A stretch of DNA of 6,220 nucleotides, from NCBI GenBank assembly GCA_018056145.1, contig JAGPGE010000371.1, positions 1 to 6,220 of the forward strand, given 5' to 3'. A program made the position numbers and the translations under genes. The DNA is from Armatimonadota bacterium. Lineage in GTDB: Bacteria; Armatimonadota; Zipacnadia; Zipacnadales; JABUFB01. The notes under the pieces are model-generated. The model was given only the letters and a program-made list of their open reading frames with translations. It had not been told where the DNA came from and did not search any database. Every line of letters begins with the position of its first letter. Positions within the stretch are counted from its first letter, which is position 1. Below are positions 1-5,727 of the stretch, piece after piece.

Positions 1-2
1 AT

Positions 3-152
3 GACCCCCCACCCGCGCGCCTGCGGGGGTACCTGCGCGATCAGGTCCGTGCATCCGACAACGCCCTTACGGAGGGGGGCATTGTAAGCGGTGCGGCCAC
101 GCTCCTCGCTAACGCTGGGCTGGATCCAGTTCGCTTCGCCATGTTCCGCTGA
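3..152 (+). CDS. C-terminal end of an unrecognised protein (5' truncated by window edge)
   Basis: An open frame enters from the left edge and ends at TGA 150-152, giving 49 residues. The segment includes GYLRDQVRASDNALTEGG and ends in LLANAGLDPVRFAMFR. Its mix of charged and hydrophobic residues and mostly G/C third positions look like real coding sequence, and the other two plus-strand frames hit stops within the first 110 bases. No family is recognisable from so short a tail. It lies 80 bases upstream of the next plus-strand gene and could belong to the same transcription unit. Function unknown; the coding call is moderately sure. Confidence 0.55.
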   Translation, partial: DPPPARLRGYLRDQVRASDNALTEGGIVSGAATLLANAGLDPVRFAMFR

Positions 153-182
153 CCGGGCGGAACACCAGCGGGTTCAGTGCGC

Positions 183-203
183 GTTCTCTTGTTCAGTGAG
201 AAC
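183..203 (+). promoter_or_regulatory. Inverted repeat with nested direct repeat upstream of the zinc-ribbon gene
   Basis: GTTCTC (183-188) and GAGAAC (198-203) form a perfect 6-bp inverted repeat around a 9-base loop. The octamer GTTCAGTG occurs twice as a direct repeat, at 172-179 and 191-198, 19 bases apart start to start. Between the repeat and the ATG at 233 lies the 11-base palindrome CGGGTAACCCG (221-231). The region could be an operator or a 5' leader structure. No convincing -35/-10 pair was found here, so a regulatory role is only an inference. Confidence 0.3.
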
Positions 204-232
204 AGTTATGAGGCGCTTTCCGGGTAACCCGC

Positions 233-1114
233 ATGAGTCCTGAGCAACCGCGCGAGCCCAATTCGAGTCCCGTTCCGGACTTCGAGGACGTCCGTCCCCG
301 AAGCCGGCGGCCTGTGCGCGCCATCCCGGCACGGCCCGACTTCGGCGACCCCTCCGGGACTGCTGCCACTGCCCCGGACTCGCGGGCAACGGCGATCCCG
401 GATGTTCCCGATTTCCAGGAGTCTCCTGCCGAATCTCCCGCCAGCGATGCTCCGGCGGCGGCCCCTGATCCTGCGGTCACGCAGAAGCCGCGCAGCCCCT
501 GGCCTGCCCGGATCACAGGCGCTGTGACGCTTCTCGCGATTCTGGCTATCCTGCTTGCGATCTTCATGCCCAAGGAGCGTCCAGAGACCGACCCGCAGGC
601 GGGCAATCCCACGCCGCAGCCCGCGCCGGTCGTGACGCCCACTCCGAACCCCACGCCTCAGCAGGTGGCGCCGCAGATGCAGGTGGCAGCGCCGAAGCCC
701 GTTGAGAATGCGCCGGCTCCGTCGCCATCGCCCAGCCCGCAACCGGCCGAACAGTCCACGACCCAGGACAACCAGCCGTCGGACCGCTACGGCGCCTGCC
801 CGACCTGCGGCGGATCCGGGGTCACGCCATGCCCGTATCCGGCAAACTGGCACCGGAGCGACGGCCGGCTTGTGCACCCCGAAGGCGTGGCGCTGCCTGA
901 GAATGACGAGTTCGCGCGGCAACTGCGGGAGGATCTGACCGGTGAGGTCTGCCCCTTCTGCGGAGGGACGCTGAAGACCCGCTGTTTGCGCTGCGGCGGC
1001 ACCGGCAAGGTGAAACTCGACGAGCATGGCCAGCCCGCCGACAACTGGGAGCAGCAGTTCCCCAGTCTCAACGCCCTGAGAGCATTGCAGGGAAGCGCGC
1101 AGCACTCCCACTGA
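233..1114 (+). CDS. Single-pass membrane protein with C-terminal zinc-ribbon (DnaJ-like CxxCxG) motifs
   Basis: This 293-residue protein has four parts. (a) Residues 1-90 are Pro/Ala/Asp-rich and probably disordered, with three repeats of a P-D-F-x-acidic motif (PDFED 15-19, PDFGD 35-39, PDFQE 59-63). (b) A transmembrane helix spans about 93-111, followed by MPKERP. (c) Residues 118-185 are a Pro/Thr/Gln/Ser-rich linker. (d) The C-terminal module has CPTCGGSG (189-196), a lone C200, CPFCGG (240-245) and CLRCGGTGK (251-259). The last two CxxC pairs resemble a four-cysteine zinc site as in DnaJ-type domains. The first has only three cysteines in reach, with H207 a possible fourth ligand. Zinc binding is inferred; the partner is unknown. 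ATG 233 lacks a good Shine-Dalgarno, but it places the first tail motif at nearly the same distance from the N terminus as in the downstream paralogue. Not recognised as a named family. Confidence 0.9.
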   Translation: MSPEQPREPNSSPVPDFEDVRPRSRRPVRAIPARPDFGDPSGTAATAPDSRATAIPDVPDFQESPAESPASDAPAAAPDPAVTQKPRSPWPARITGAVTLLAILAILLAIFMPKERPETDPQAGNPTPQPAPVVTPTPNPTPQQVAPQMQVAAPKPVENAPAPSPSPSPQPAEQSTTQDNQPSDRYGACPTCGGSGVTPCPYPANWHRSDGRLVHPEGVALPENDEFARQLREDLTGEVCPFCGGTLKTRCLRCGGTGKVKLDEHGQPADNWEQQFPSLNALRALQGSAQHSH

Positions 1115-1133
1115 TGGGTCTCGCAAGAGCCCC

Positions 1134-1139
1134 GGAGGG
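1134..1139 (+). promoter_or_regulatory. Ribosome binding site for the gene at 1145
   Basis: GGAGGG lies 5 bases upstream of ATG 1145. This strong match decides the start of the second IFMPKERP-family gene. It sits in the 30-base gap after the preceding stop codon, consistent with co-transcription of the pair. Confidence 0.75.
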
Positions 1140-1144
1140 CCCGC

Positions 1145-2104
1145 ATGTCCGCTGACCCAGACCGCACCAACCGGGGCCCGGAATTCGCTGACCCTGAGCC
1201 GCGCGCGAGCGGACGCGCGGCGCCGGATGCTGAGCCCGCCTTCGTCGCTCCCCCGGTTCTCACGGATCGGCTCACGGCGGCCTCGGCCCCTCAGTTTGAG
1301 GACCCTAATCCAGAGCCTGAACTTTCCCCTGCCGGACACCCGGCGGGCGAACTGCCCGACGATGAGCGCCGGGAGAGGTCGGCGGCCGGTAAGGCCATCG
1401 GCTGGCTGGTGGCTCTCGCTGTGCTGGCGATCCTGCTGGGGATCTTCATGCCGAAGGAGCGCCCGACGTTCTCTGAGCAGCGGCCTGACCAGACACCCGC
1501 CGCGCCCCCCAGCGCAAGCCCCGTTACCCCGGCGAACCGGGCCACGATGTCCACAGCCACAACGGTGGCGCCCGTGCAGCCGTCACAGGTTCCGCAACCG
1601 CCGCCTTCGATCACAATCAGCCCCAACGCGCTGATGTCTTCCGAGGAAGTCGGGCAGGCCATCCGCGCCGCCGGGGATACGGAACGCGCCGGGCGAGACC
1701 AGGCGCTGGGGCTGATGATCGCCTTCCTGCGCCAGCCCCAGTTCCAGAATCCCGAGGACTTCGCGGTGCTCAAGGCCCACCTGAGCACGGTGGGACTGAG
1801 CCTGATTCCGGGCGGGGCAACGGCGGGGCACCAGGAGATCATCGCGGCCATCAACCGCGGAGCAACAGGGGAAGACGCGGCGCGTGAGATCGAGGCGATC
1901 GGCCACCAGCCGGCTCTCCCTGCGCCGGTGGAACAGGGGCTTCTGGCCGTGCTGGCATCGGCCACGACTCTGCCGGAGATTATGGACGGTGTGGACCGGG
2001 TTCAGGCGGACACCGGCACCCGGTTGAGCCCGGAGACCATCGAGGTCATCCGCCGCCATGCCGAGCAGGCCCAGCAGAACAGGGCCAACGCGCCCCGGCG
2101 GTGA
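1145..2104 (+). CDS. Single-pass membrane protein, paralogous in its N-terminal half to the upstream gene; helical C-terminal domain
   Basis: This 319-residue protein begins with a disordered acidic/proline-rich tail (1-80) carrying PEFAD (12-16) and PQFED (49-53), like the motifs in the upstream gene. A transmembrane helix follows at about 84-101, running into MPKERP. The box L-A-[IV]-L-A-I-L-L-[AG]-I-F-M-P-K-E-R-P at 91-107 matches residues 101-117 of the upstream protein at 15 of 17 positions. A Pro/Thr/Ser/Gln linker occupies about 108-160. Residues 164-319 look mainly alpha-helical, with runs such as SSEEVGQAIRAAGDTERAGR and a Gln/Arg-rich end. No cysteine motifs and no known domain are evident. 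It shares an operon with the upstream gene (30-base gap, strong Shine-Dalgarno) and ends 6 bases from a convergent gene. Coding status is secure; function is unknown, perhaps a scaffold or adaptor at the membrane. Confidence 0.9.
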   Translation: MSADPDRTNRGPEFADPEPRASGRAAPDAEPAFVAPPVLTDRLTAASAPQFEDPNPEPELSPAGHPAGELPDDERRERSAAGKAIGWLVALAVLAILLGIFMPKERPTFSEQRPDQTPAAPPSASPVTPANRATMSTATTVAPVQPSQVPQPPPSITISPNALMSSEEVGQAIRAAGDTERAGRDQALGLMIAFLRQPQFQNPEDFAVLKAHLSTVGLSLIPGGATAGHQEIIAAINRGATGEDAAREIEAIGHQPALPAPVEQGLLAVLASATTLPEIMDGVDRVQADTGTRLSPETIEVIRRHAEQAQQNRANAPRR

Positions 2105-2110
2105 GCGCGA

Positions 2111-2893
2111 TCAGGAATTGGCCGCGATGAGGTCACGGACCCAGTTGGCCTGCTCCTGCTGGCCGTCGATCAACACCGCCCCGAGGATGCTGAACCCCTG
2201 CAGACTGCCGGCCTCCAGATGTCGCAGAAGGGTCTCCCACTGGCATTTCAGCAGGTCCATGGGCACCGGCGCCACCGTCGGGTAATCGCGCAGGTAGCAG
2301 CCGAGGATGATGGGCTTGTCCCCGAAAAGGTCACGGCATAGCGGAATGTACTCGTCCAGCTTTGGCAGGTTCTCCGCGTTCCACACCCACAGGTTGATGA
2401 TGTCCATGAAGGGGTGGAACCCCTCCCACTCCTCGGGGGTGAGTTCGTGGGTATACACCACCGACCAGAGCTTCAGGGCCGGGTTGGCGCTCTTGAGAGC
2501 CTCGTAGACCAGGGAGTATTGGTCCGCGGTGCAGTTCTCGCGCTTGATGAGCCCGCGCATGTCGTCGTGGAAGCCGCCGGTGACATTGGGGTACCGAAGG
2601 GACATGCGGCTCACGTGCTCGGCTTCGCGGCGCACGGACTCCGGGGCCGCGTCGATCCAATGTTCCGCGCCCCCAGCGGGGCTGTCCTTGAACTTCCACT
2701 TGCTGATGTCGCAGGTGATTTCGTCCAGGAATGAAAGCTTGGTGAGGGACAGGTCATCTGTGGGATGGAAGAGGAAGTTGGCGCGGGTGAGGCCGAAATA
2801 CTCGCAGCCCTCGCCCACACCGAAGATCGAGGGGTTCACGCCGGGGTCGAGTCCCTGGCCCTCCCAGACCCAACCGACATCGCACATGCGCAT
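2111..2893 (-). CDS. Predicted TIM-barrel-like protein of unknown function, sugar-locus type
   Basis: The 260-residue protein starts MRMCDVGWVWEGQGLDPG and has no signal peptide or membrane helix. It shows alternating hydrophobic strands and helices as in (beta/alpha)8 folds: CDISKWKF (61-68), VTGGFHDDMRGL (104-115), LWSVVYTHEL (142-151), DIINLWVWN (164-172), PIILGCYLRDYP (194-205) and GFSILGAVLIDG (233-244). Acidic residues at apparent strand ends (D110, D111, E150, D203) could form an active site, as in glycoside hydrolases or sugar isomerases. This is inference and no exact family is recognised. The start is firm: GGGGAGG (2901-2907, minus strand) lies 7 bases before the ATG. It is the last gene of the minus-strand cluster, 27 bases after the Gfo/Idh/MocA-fold gene, a pairing typical of carbohydrate loci. 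Confidence 0.88.
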   Translation of the reverse strand: MRMCDVGWVWEGQGLDPGVNPSIFGVGEGCEYFGLTRANFLFHPTDDLSLTKLSFLDEITCDISKWKFKDSPAGGAEHWIDAAPESVRREAEHVSRMSLRYPNVTGGFHDDMRGLIKRENCTADQYSLVYEALKSANPALKLWSVVYTHELTPEEWEGFHPFMDIINLWVWNAENLPKLDEYIPLCRDLFGDKPIILGCYLRDYPTVAPVPMDLLKCQWETLLRHLEAGSLQGFSILGAVLIDGQQEQANWVRDLIAANS

Positions 2894-2920
2894 TGCGAGC
2901 CCTCCCCGCGGGGATTGTCT

Positions 2921-3919
2921 TCAGAGCCGGATTGCCTGGCGCTGCGCCTCGGACCGGGCGCAGGCGAAGACCGTCTTGTGGACCCTCTCGGCCACGCGAA
3001 GAGCCTCATCATCCGGGACTTCCGCGCGCACGGACTCGATGAACGCCGCGATGGACTCGCGCATTCCGGAAAAGCCCGCCACGGGCTGAGCGCAGGGCAC
3101 CTGGGCCTCGTGCCACTGGTTCACGCCCGACTTCCAGCGGCAGGCGCCGCTCCACAGGTCGATGATGGCCTCGCCCCGCGTGCCCACAACCGTCAACTCA
3201 GTGCGCTGTCCCTCGGCGGCGACCATGTTGAACTCGAACTGCCCAACCGCACCGGACGGGTAGCTGAAGCTCGCCCAGCCGTGGTCCATGAGGGTGCGGT
3301 TCGCCGCGTAGCCTCCGGTGACGAAGACCCGTTCAGGAGCAACCGCGAAGACACGGTCCAGCACATCCACATACCAGCAGCCCAGCCACGGGAAAAAGCC
3401 CTGGGGTTCGGCTTCATCCAGCCAGTCACCGCCGCCCAGACCCCAGTCACACCAGAGGCTGACCTTCGCGAGGAACGGCTCGCCCAGTTCGTTGGGGAGA
3501 AGGCGGGTCATGAGGAAGTCCAGGACCGGCAGGTAGCGCAGCTCCAGGTCGGCGCGCACCACCTTGGGGTGACAGGCGGCCGTCTCCAGCGCGTGCATGG
3601 CTTCGGCCTCGTCCACGGCGATGGGCGGCTCATAGAGGATGTGCTTGCAGGCGTCCAAAGCCGCCGCCAGGGCCTGCGCGTGCAGCGGTCCGGGCAGCGC
3701 AATGGCGACGGCGTCCACCGGCGAGTGGTCCAGCAGATCCCGGTAGTCCGTGAAGAGCTCGACCCCTGGCCCGAGCAGGTCGATAGCCGCCTGGCGCGAC
3801 GAATCGCTGGGCGCCGCAACGGAGATGACTTGGACGTTGTCCAGCGCCTCCAGGGAAGGGACGTAGGCCGAGCGGGTCCACGCGCCGAAACCGATAAGCC
3901 CCAACCGGACGGTATCCAT
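2921..3919 (-). CDS. Gfo/Idh/MocA-family protein with altered catalytic residues
   Basis: The 332 residues match the usual length of this NAD(P)-dependent sugar/inositol dehydrogenase family. Residues 1-120 form the Rossmann domain: VRLGLIGFGAW carries G10-x-G12, with T15 where a third glycine is common. ALPGPLHAQALAAALDACKHIL (75-95) is the family's typical 'P-x-x-x-H' helix region. The C-terminal alpha/beta domain includes SLWCDWGLGG, the segment around W178-D185 and VVGTRGEAIIDL (244-255). The hallmark E-K-P is E-P-P here (97-99), removing the usual catalytic lysine. The D-x-G-x-H-x-x-D motif reads W178-L-G-C-W182-Y-V-D185, losing the histidine. Dehydrogenase activity is therefore doubtful. 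The start is set by GAGGTGA (3926-3932) 6 bases upstream; that site overlaps the stop of the preceding gene 11 bases away, suggesting coupled translation. Confidence 0.92.
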   Translation of the reverse strand: MDTVRLGLIGFGAWTRSAYVPSLEALDNVQVISVAAPSDSSRQAAIDLLGPGVELFTDYRDLLDHSPVDAVAIALPGPLHAQALAAALDACKHILYEPPIAVDEAEAMHALETAACHPKVVRADLELRYLPVLDFLMTRLLPNELGEPFLAKVSLWCDWGLGGGDWLDEAEPQGFFPWLGCWYVDVLDRVFAVAPERVFVTGGYAANRTLMDHGWASFSYPSGAVGQFEFNMVAAEGQRTELTVVGTRGEAIIDLWSGACRWKSGVNQWHEAQVPCAQPVAGFSGMRESIAAFIESVRAEVPDDEALRVAERVHKTVFACARSEAQRQAIRL

Positions 3920-3930
3920 CCGGGTTCACC

Positions 3931-4509
3931 TCACTGATCGCCGCGCGCCGGTCGGTCCTGCGCCGGATTGTCCGTTGCATCCTGCTGTTCCTCAGCCGCG
4001 GACTCCTCGGCCTTGCGCAGGTCTGCTTCCGTGTTCCCGACGTGCTCCAGTCCGAGCAGCTTCTTGTGTTCTTCGCCCAGCTCAGCGGCCAGTTCGTCCG
4101 GCACGAGGAAACCGATCATCCCGCGCTTTGCAAGCATCTTGAGGAACTCGGTGAGGGACAGTTCGGCTTCCTTGCGCCCGAGACGGTACTCCTTGCTGAG
4201 CTTCTCTGACAGTTCGGCGATGCTGCTTGTCCCGTCGCAGTTCTGCCAGACGAAAGTGCCGACCTCGTCCAGTGCCAGCGGGCGCGTTTCGGGGACGAAG
4301 AACATCCATGCGAGGAACTTGCCCGTGACATCTTTGCGACGCGGGAGGACGATGATGGCCTCACCGTCGTCGTTTACGCGCCACTTGAGGCTCGGATTGC
4401 GCACAGGGCGGGCCGAGAGAGCCTGCTCGCGCCTGAGCGGCGGGGCCTTCTGCTTCTTCTGGCCCGGCAACAGCCCTCGAGCGCTCTCGATGATGGTGAG
4501 CAGATCCAA
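3931..4509 (-). CDS. PqqD-like (RiPP-recognition-element fold) protein, TTG start
   Basis: With the TTG start at 4507-4509 the product has 192 residues. Residues about 31-136 fit the PqqD-like winged-helix pattern: strands in LKWRVNDDGEAIIVLPRR, then LALDEVGTFVWQNCDGTSSI (78-97) and AELSEKLSKEYRLGRKEAEL with a final helix and strand LAKRGMIGFLV. The motif 'Asp-Glu-x-G-x-x-x-W-x-x-x-D-G-x-x-x-I-x-E-L' is characteristic. The C-terminal 55 residues are a highly charged Glu/Ala/Gln/Asp tail. The frame stays open upstream to 4953, but that part is arginine-rich shadow sequence antisense to nothing and overlapping the membrane-protein gene. AGGAG (4520-4524) lies 10 bases before TTG, so TTG is preferred; GTG near 4543 is an alternative. 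PqqD binds precursor peptides in quinone/RiPP pathways, but no peptide, radical-SAM or cyclodehydratase gene is visible, so its role here is open. Confidence 0.85.
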   Translation of the reverse strand: MDLLTIIESARGLLPGQKKQKAPPLRREQALSARPVRNPSLKWRVNDDGEAIIVLPRRKDVTGKFLAWMFFVPETRPLALDEVGTFVWQNCDGTSSIAELSEKLSKEYRLGRKEAELSLTEFLKMLAKRGMIGFLVPDELAAELGEEHKKLLGLEHVGNTEADLRKAEESAAEEQQDATDNPAQDRPARGDQ

Positions 4510-4519
4510 AGATGGTTCA

Positions 4520-4524
4520 CTCCT
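4520..4524 (-). promoter_or_regulatory. Ribosome binding site deciding the TTG start of the PqqD-like gene
   Basis: On the minus strand AGGAG, extendable to AGGAGTGA (4517-4524), precedes TTG 4507-4509. The spacer is 10 bases from the core, or 7 from the extended match. It is the only strong Shine-Dalgarno near the expected N terminus of this gene. Confidence 0.6.
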
Positions 4525-4549
4525 GGATGACTGGCTCCGCACAGCGGTT

Positions 4550-4590
4550 GCCGTTGTTTCGAATGCAACGGCCGCCGAACGAGACGGCCG
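4550..4590 (-). promoter_or_regulatory. Two overlapping, mutually exclusive hairpins between the membrane-protein and PqqD-like genes
   Basis: In the 83-base gap (4510-4592), GCCGTTG (4550-4556) pairs with CAACGGC (4566-4572) around a 9-base loop, a perfect 7-bp stem. CGGCCG at 4569-4574 can pair with CGGCCG at 4585-4590 around a 10-base loop. The two stems share bases 4569-4572 and so cannot form together. There is no U-run, so this is not a canonical terminator. It may attenuate or process the operon transcript before the PqqD-like gene; that role is inferred. Confidence 0.35.
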
Positions 4591-4592
4591 GC

Positions 4593-4988
4593 CTACGAGG
4601 GACGGTCCGGACCGGTTGGGGCGACCGGGGTTACCGCCCGGATTGCCCGTGAGACCACGAACATCCATGCGGCGACCCAGGCTAACGCGGCGAGGATCAC
4701 CGCGGTTTCGCGGGGCCCCAGCGCTCGAACCGCGAGGGGGCTCTCGCCGCGGGAATCGTAGTCCATGACCCCGCCGCCCAACAGGTGCCGGGCATAGGCC
4801 AGGCCGGCCGTGCAGACGATGACGCCGATCCAGAGCTGGACGATGGCGCCGCGCAGACGCCGCCTGTCCACTCCGTGATTGCTTCCGTTGATCCAGGTCA
4901 ACCCGGAGATCAGGCTCAGGGCGAGGACAACCGCGACCCCAATGCCGATCCATTCGGGCAGGCTATGTGCTGTCAACTGCGTATGCAC
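4593..4988 (-). CDS. Small three-helix membrane protein, unknown function
   Basis: The 131-residue product has three clear hydrophobic helices at about 12-32 (WIGIGVAVVLALSLISGL), 48-68 (AIVQLWIGVIVCTAGLAYAR) and 95-113 (AVILAALAWVAAWMFVV). Basic clusters lie between helices 1 and 2 (DRRRLRG, 41-47) and after helix 3 (SRAIRAV), which place the helix 1-2 loop and the C terminus in the cytoplasm and the N terminus outside. The start is GTG 4986-4988, 14 bases after the stop of the SPOR gene, with no obvious Shine-Dalgarno, so translation may be coupled. No internal ATG is suitable (the only one is M75). A longer frame on the same strand covers the region but encodes an arginine/proline-rich sequence typical of a shadow frame; hydrophobicity and fit to the neighbours favour this one. 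No family recognised. Confidence 0.8.
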   Translation of the reverse strand: MHTQLTAHSLPEWIGIGVAVVLALSLISGLTWINGSNHGVDRRRLRGAIVQLWIGVIVCTAGLAYARHLLGGGVMDYDSRGESPLAVRALGPRETAVILAALAWVAAWMFVVSRAIRAVTPVAPTGPDRPS

Positions 4989-5002
4989 CGCGGGTCTGAG
5001 CG

Positions 5003-5665
5003 TCAGTTCCCGGCCACAAGGCCGGCGTTGATACCCGCCGCGGCGACCTCCTCTTTCAACTGCTCGGCTTCCCCGCGCGATTTGACGACGGCGACGTTCA
5101 CCCGGTGCAGAGTCTTCCCGTTGCGCTCTATCTTCTCAATGTACGGCTTGTAGCCCATCGCCGTGAGTTGGGAGAGAGTGCGGCTCGCGTTCTCGGCGCT
5201 GGAAAAAGCCCCGGCTGTGACCGTGAAGCCGCCCGAACGCCCTTGAGGCTTACTGGCAGGCTTCGGCTCATCGGGCGGAGGCTTGCTGTCGGCCCCGGGG
5301 TCGCCCTCGTCGTCTGCCCGCGTGTTCAGAGACGCTCCGTCCTGGGGCTCGGCGAGATCGTCCTCGCGCTGGATACGGAGCTTTTCAGCGTAACTCGGGT
5401 CGCGCTCTTCGATACGTGCCTCGGCCTTTTCCGGCGCGCGGGCTTCCTGCTCGATCCGCGCTGCGTTCTCCGGGTCCATGTCGGCCTGCGCCACGATTCG
5501 CGGTGCGCCGGGCGACATGTCAAGCGTCCCAAGCCGTTTCCCCAACCAGTCGCGGCCTACCCGGAAGCTAAGGAATGCGACGATGGCTGCAATGAAGATG
5601 ACAACGGACCAAAAAGTCACTGATTCCGCCAGGCCGCTGGGTTCGCGGCGACGTCTACGGGGCAT
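5003..5665 (-). CDS. SPOR-domain single-pass membrane protein (FtsN-like architecture)
   Basis: The 220-residue protein begins MPRRRRREPSG, a short basic cytoplasmic tail. A transmembrane helix follows (about 16-36, VTFWSVVIFIAAIVAFLSF). Next is a charged low-complexity linker (about 45-145, rich in Glu/Asp/Ala/Pro, with a coiled-coil-like stretch ENAARIEQEARAPEKAEARI). The C terminus is a SPOR domain (about 146-220): GGFTVTAGAFSSAENASRTL, MGYKPYIEKI, HRVNVAVVKSRGEAEQL. SPOR domains bind denuded peptidoglycan glycan strands, often at the division septum, and this layout resembles FtsN and similar cell-wall proteins. The start at 5663-5665 is chosen because GGAGG (5674-5678) lies 8 bases upstream. 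The frame runs open to an ATG at 5851, but that extension would cover the predicted promoter. It is the first gene of the five-gene cluster. The domain call is firm; an exact division role is inferred. Confidence 0.9.
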   Translation of the reverse strand: MPRRRRREPSGLAESVTFWSVVIFIAAIVAFLSFRVGRDWLGKRLGTLDMSPGAPRIVAQADMDPENAARIEQEARAPEKAEARIEERDPSYAEKLRIQREDDLAEPQDGASLNTRADDEGDPGADSKPPPDEPKPASKPQGRSGGFTVTAGAFSSAENASRTLSQLTAMGYKPYIEKIERNGKTLHRVNVAVVKSRGEAEQLKEEVAAAGINAGLVAGN

Positions 5666-5673
5666 GTACGACA

Positions 5674-5678
5674 CCTCC
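5674..5678 (-). promoter_or_regulatory. Ribosome binding site deciding the SPOR gene start
   Basis: Minus-strand GGAGG, extendable to GGAGGTG, lies 8 bases before the ATG at 5663-5665. It supports the 220-residue product over the 282-residue frame that opens at 5851. Confidence 0.75.
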
Positions 5679-5727
5679 AGCCGGCGGGGGCGCATTGGGG
5701 GCTGCGAAGCAGTGCGCCGGCGCGTGG

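Noticed and set aside
1..90. ATG at position 1 as a gene start
   Set aside because: That frame stops at 88-90 after 29 codons of Arg/Pro/Cys-rich sequence. The third frame (3-152) is the better coding candidate.
208..243. Short frame ATG 208 to TGA 243 as an independent gene
   Set aside because: It has only 11 codons and a weak binding site. It is kept as a possible leader frame in the findings, not as a gene.
206..1339. A 377-codon open frame on the minus strand across the zinc-ribbon gene
   Set aside because: The translation is arginine/glycine-rich without domain logic, as expected antisense to a GC-rich gene. The plus-strand frame has a transmembrane helix, CxxC motifs and a paralogue.
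2765..3937. A 390-codon plus-strand frame, longer than the gene it opposes
   Set aside because: It is antisense to the Gfo/Idh/MocA-fold gene and the start of the TIM-barrel-like gene. Its His/Arg/Gly-rich product has no recognisable fold, while the minus-strand frames have strong binding sites and family motifs.
3931..4509. A RiPP or PQQ biosynthesis cluster around the PqqD-like gene
   Set aside because: No precursor peptide, radical-SAM, PqqB/C or cyclodehydratase-like gene is present in the window.
4510..4953. Upstream extension of the PqqD-like frame to 340 residues
   Set aside because: The added part is Arg/Pro/Gly-rich shadow sequence overlapping the three-helix membrane gene. A Shine-Dalgarno before TTG 4507-4509 supports the shorter product.
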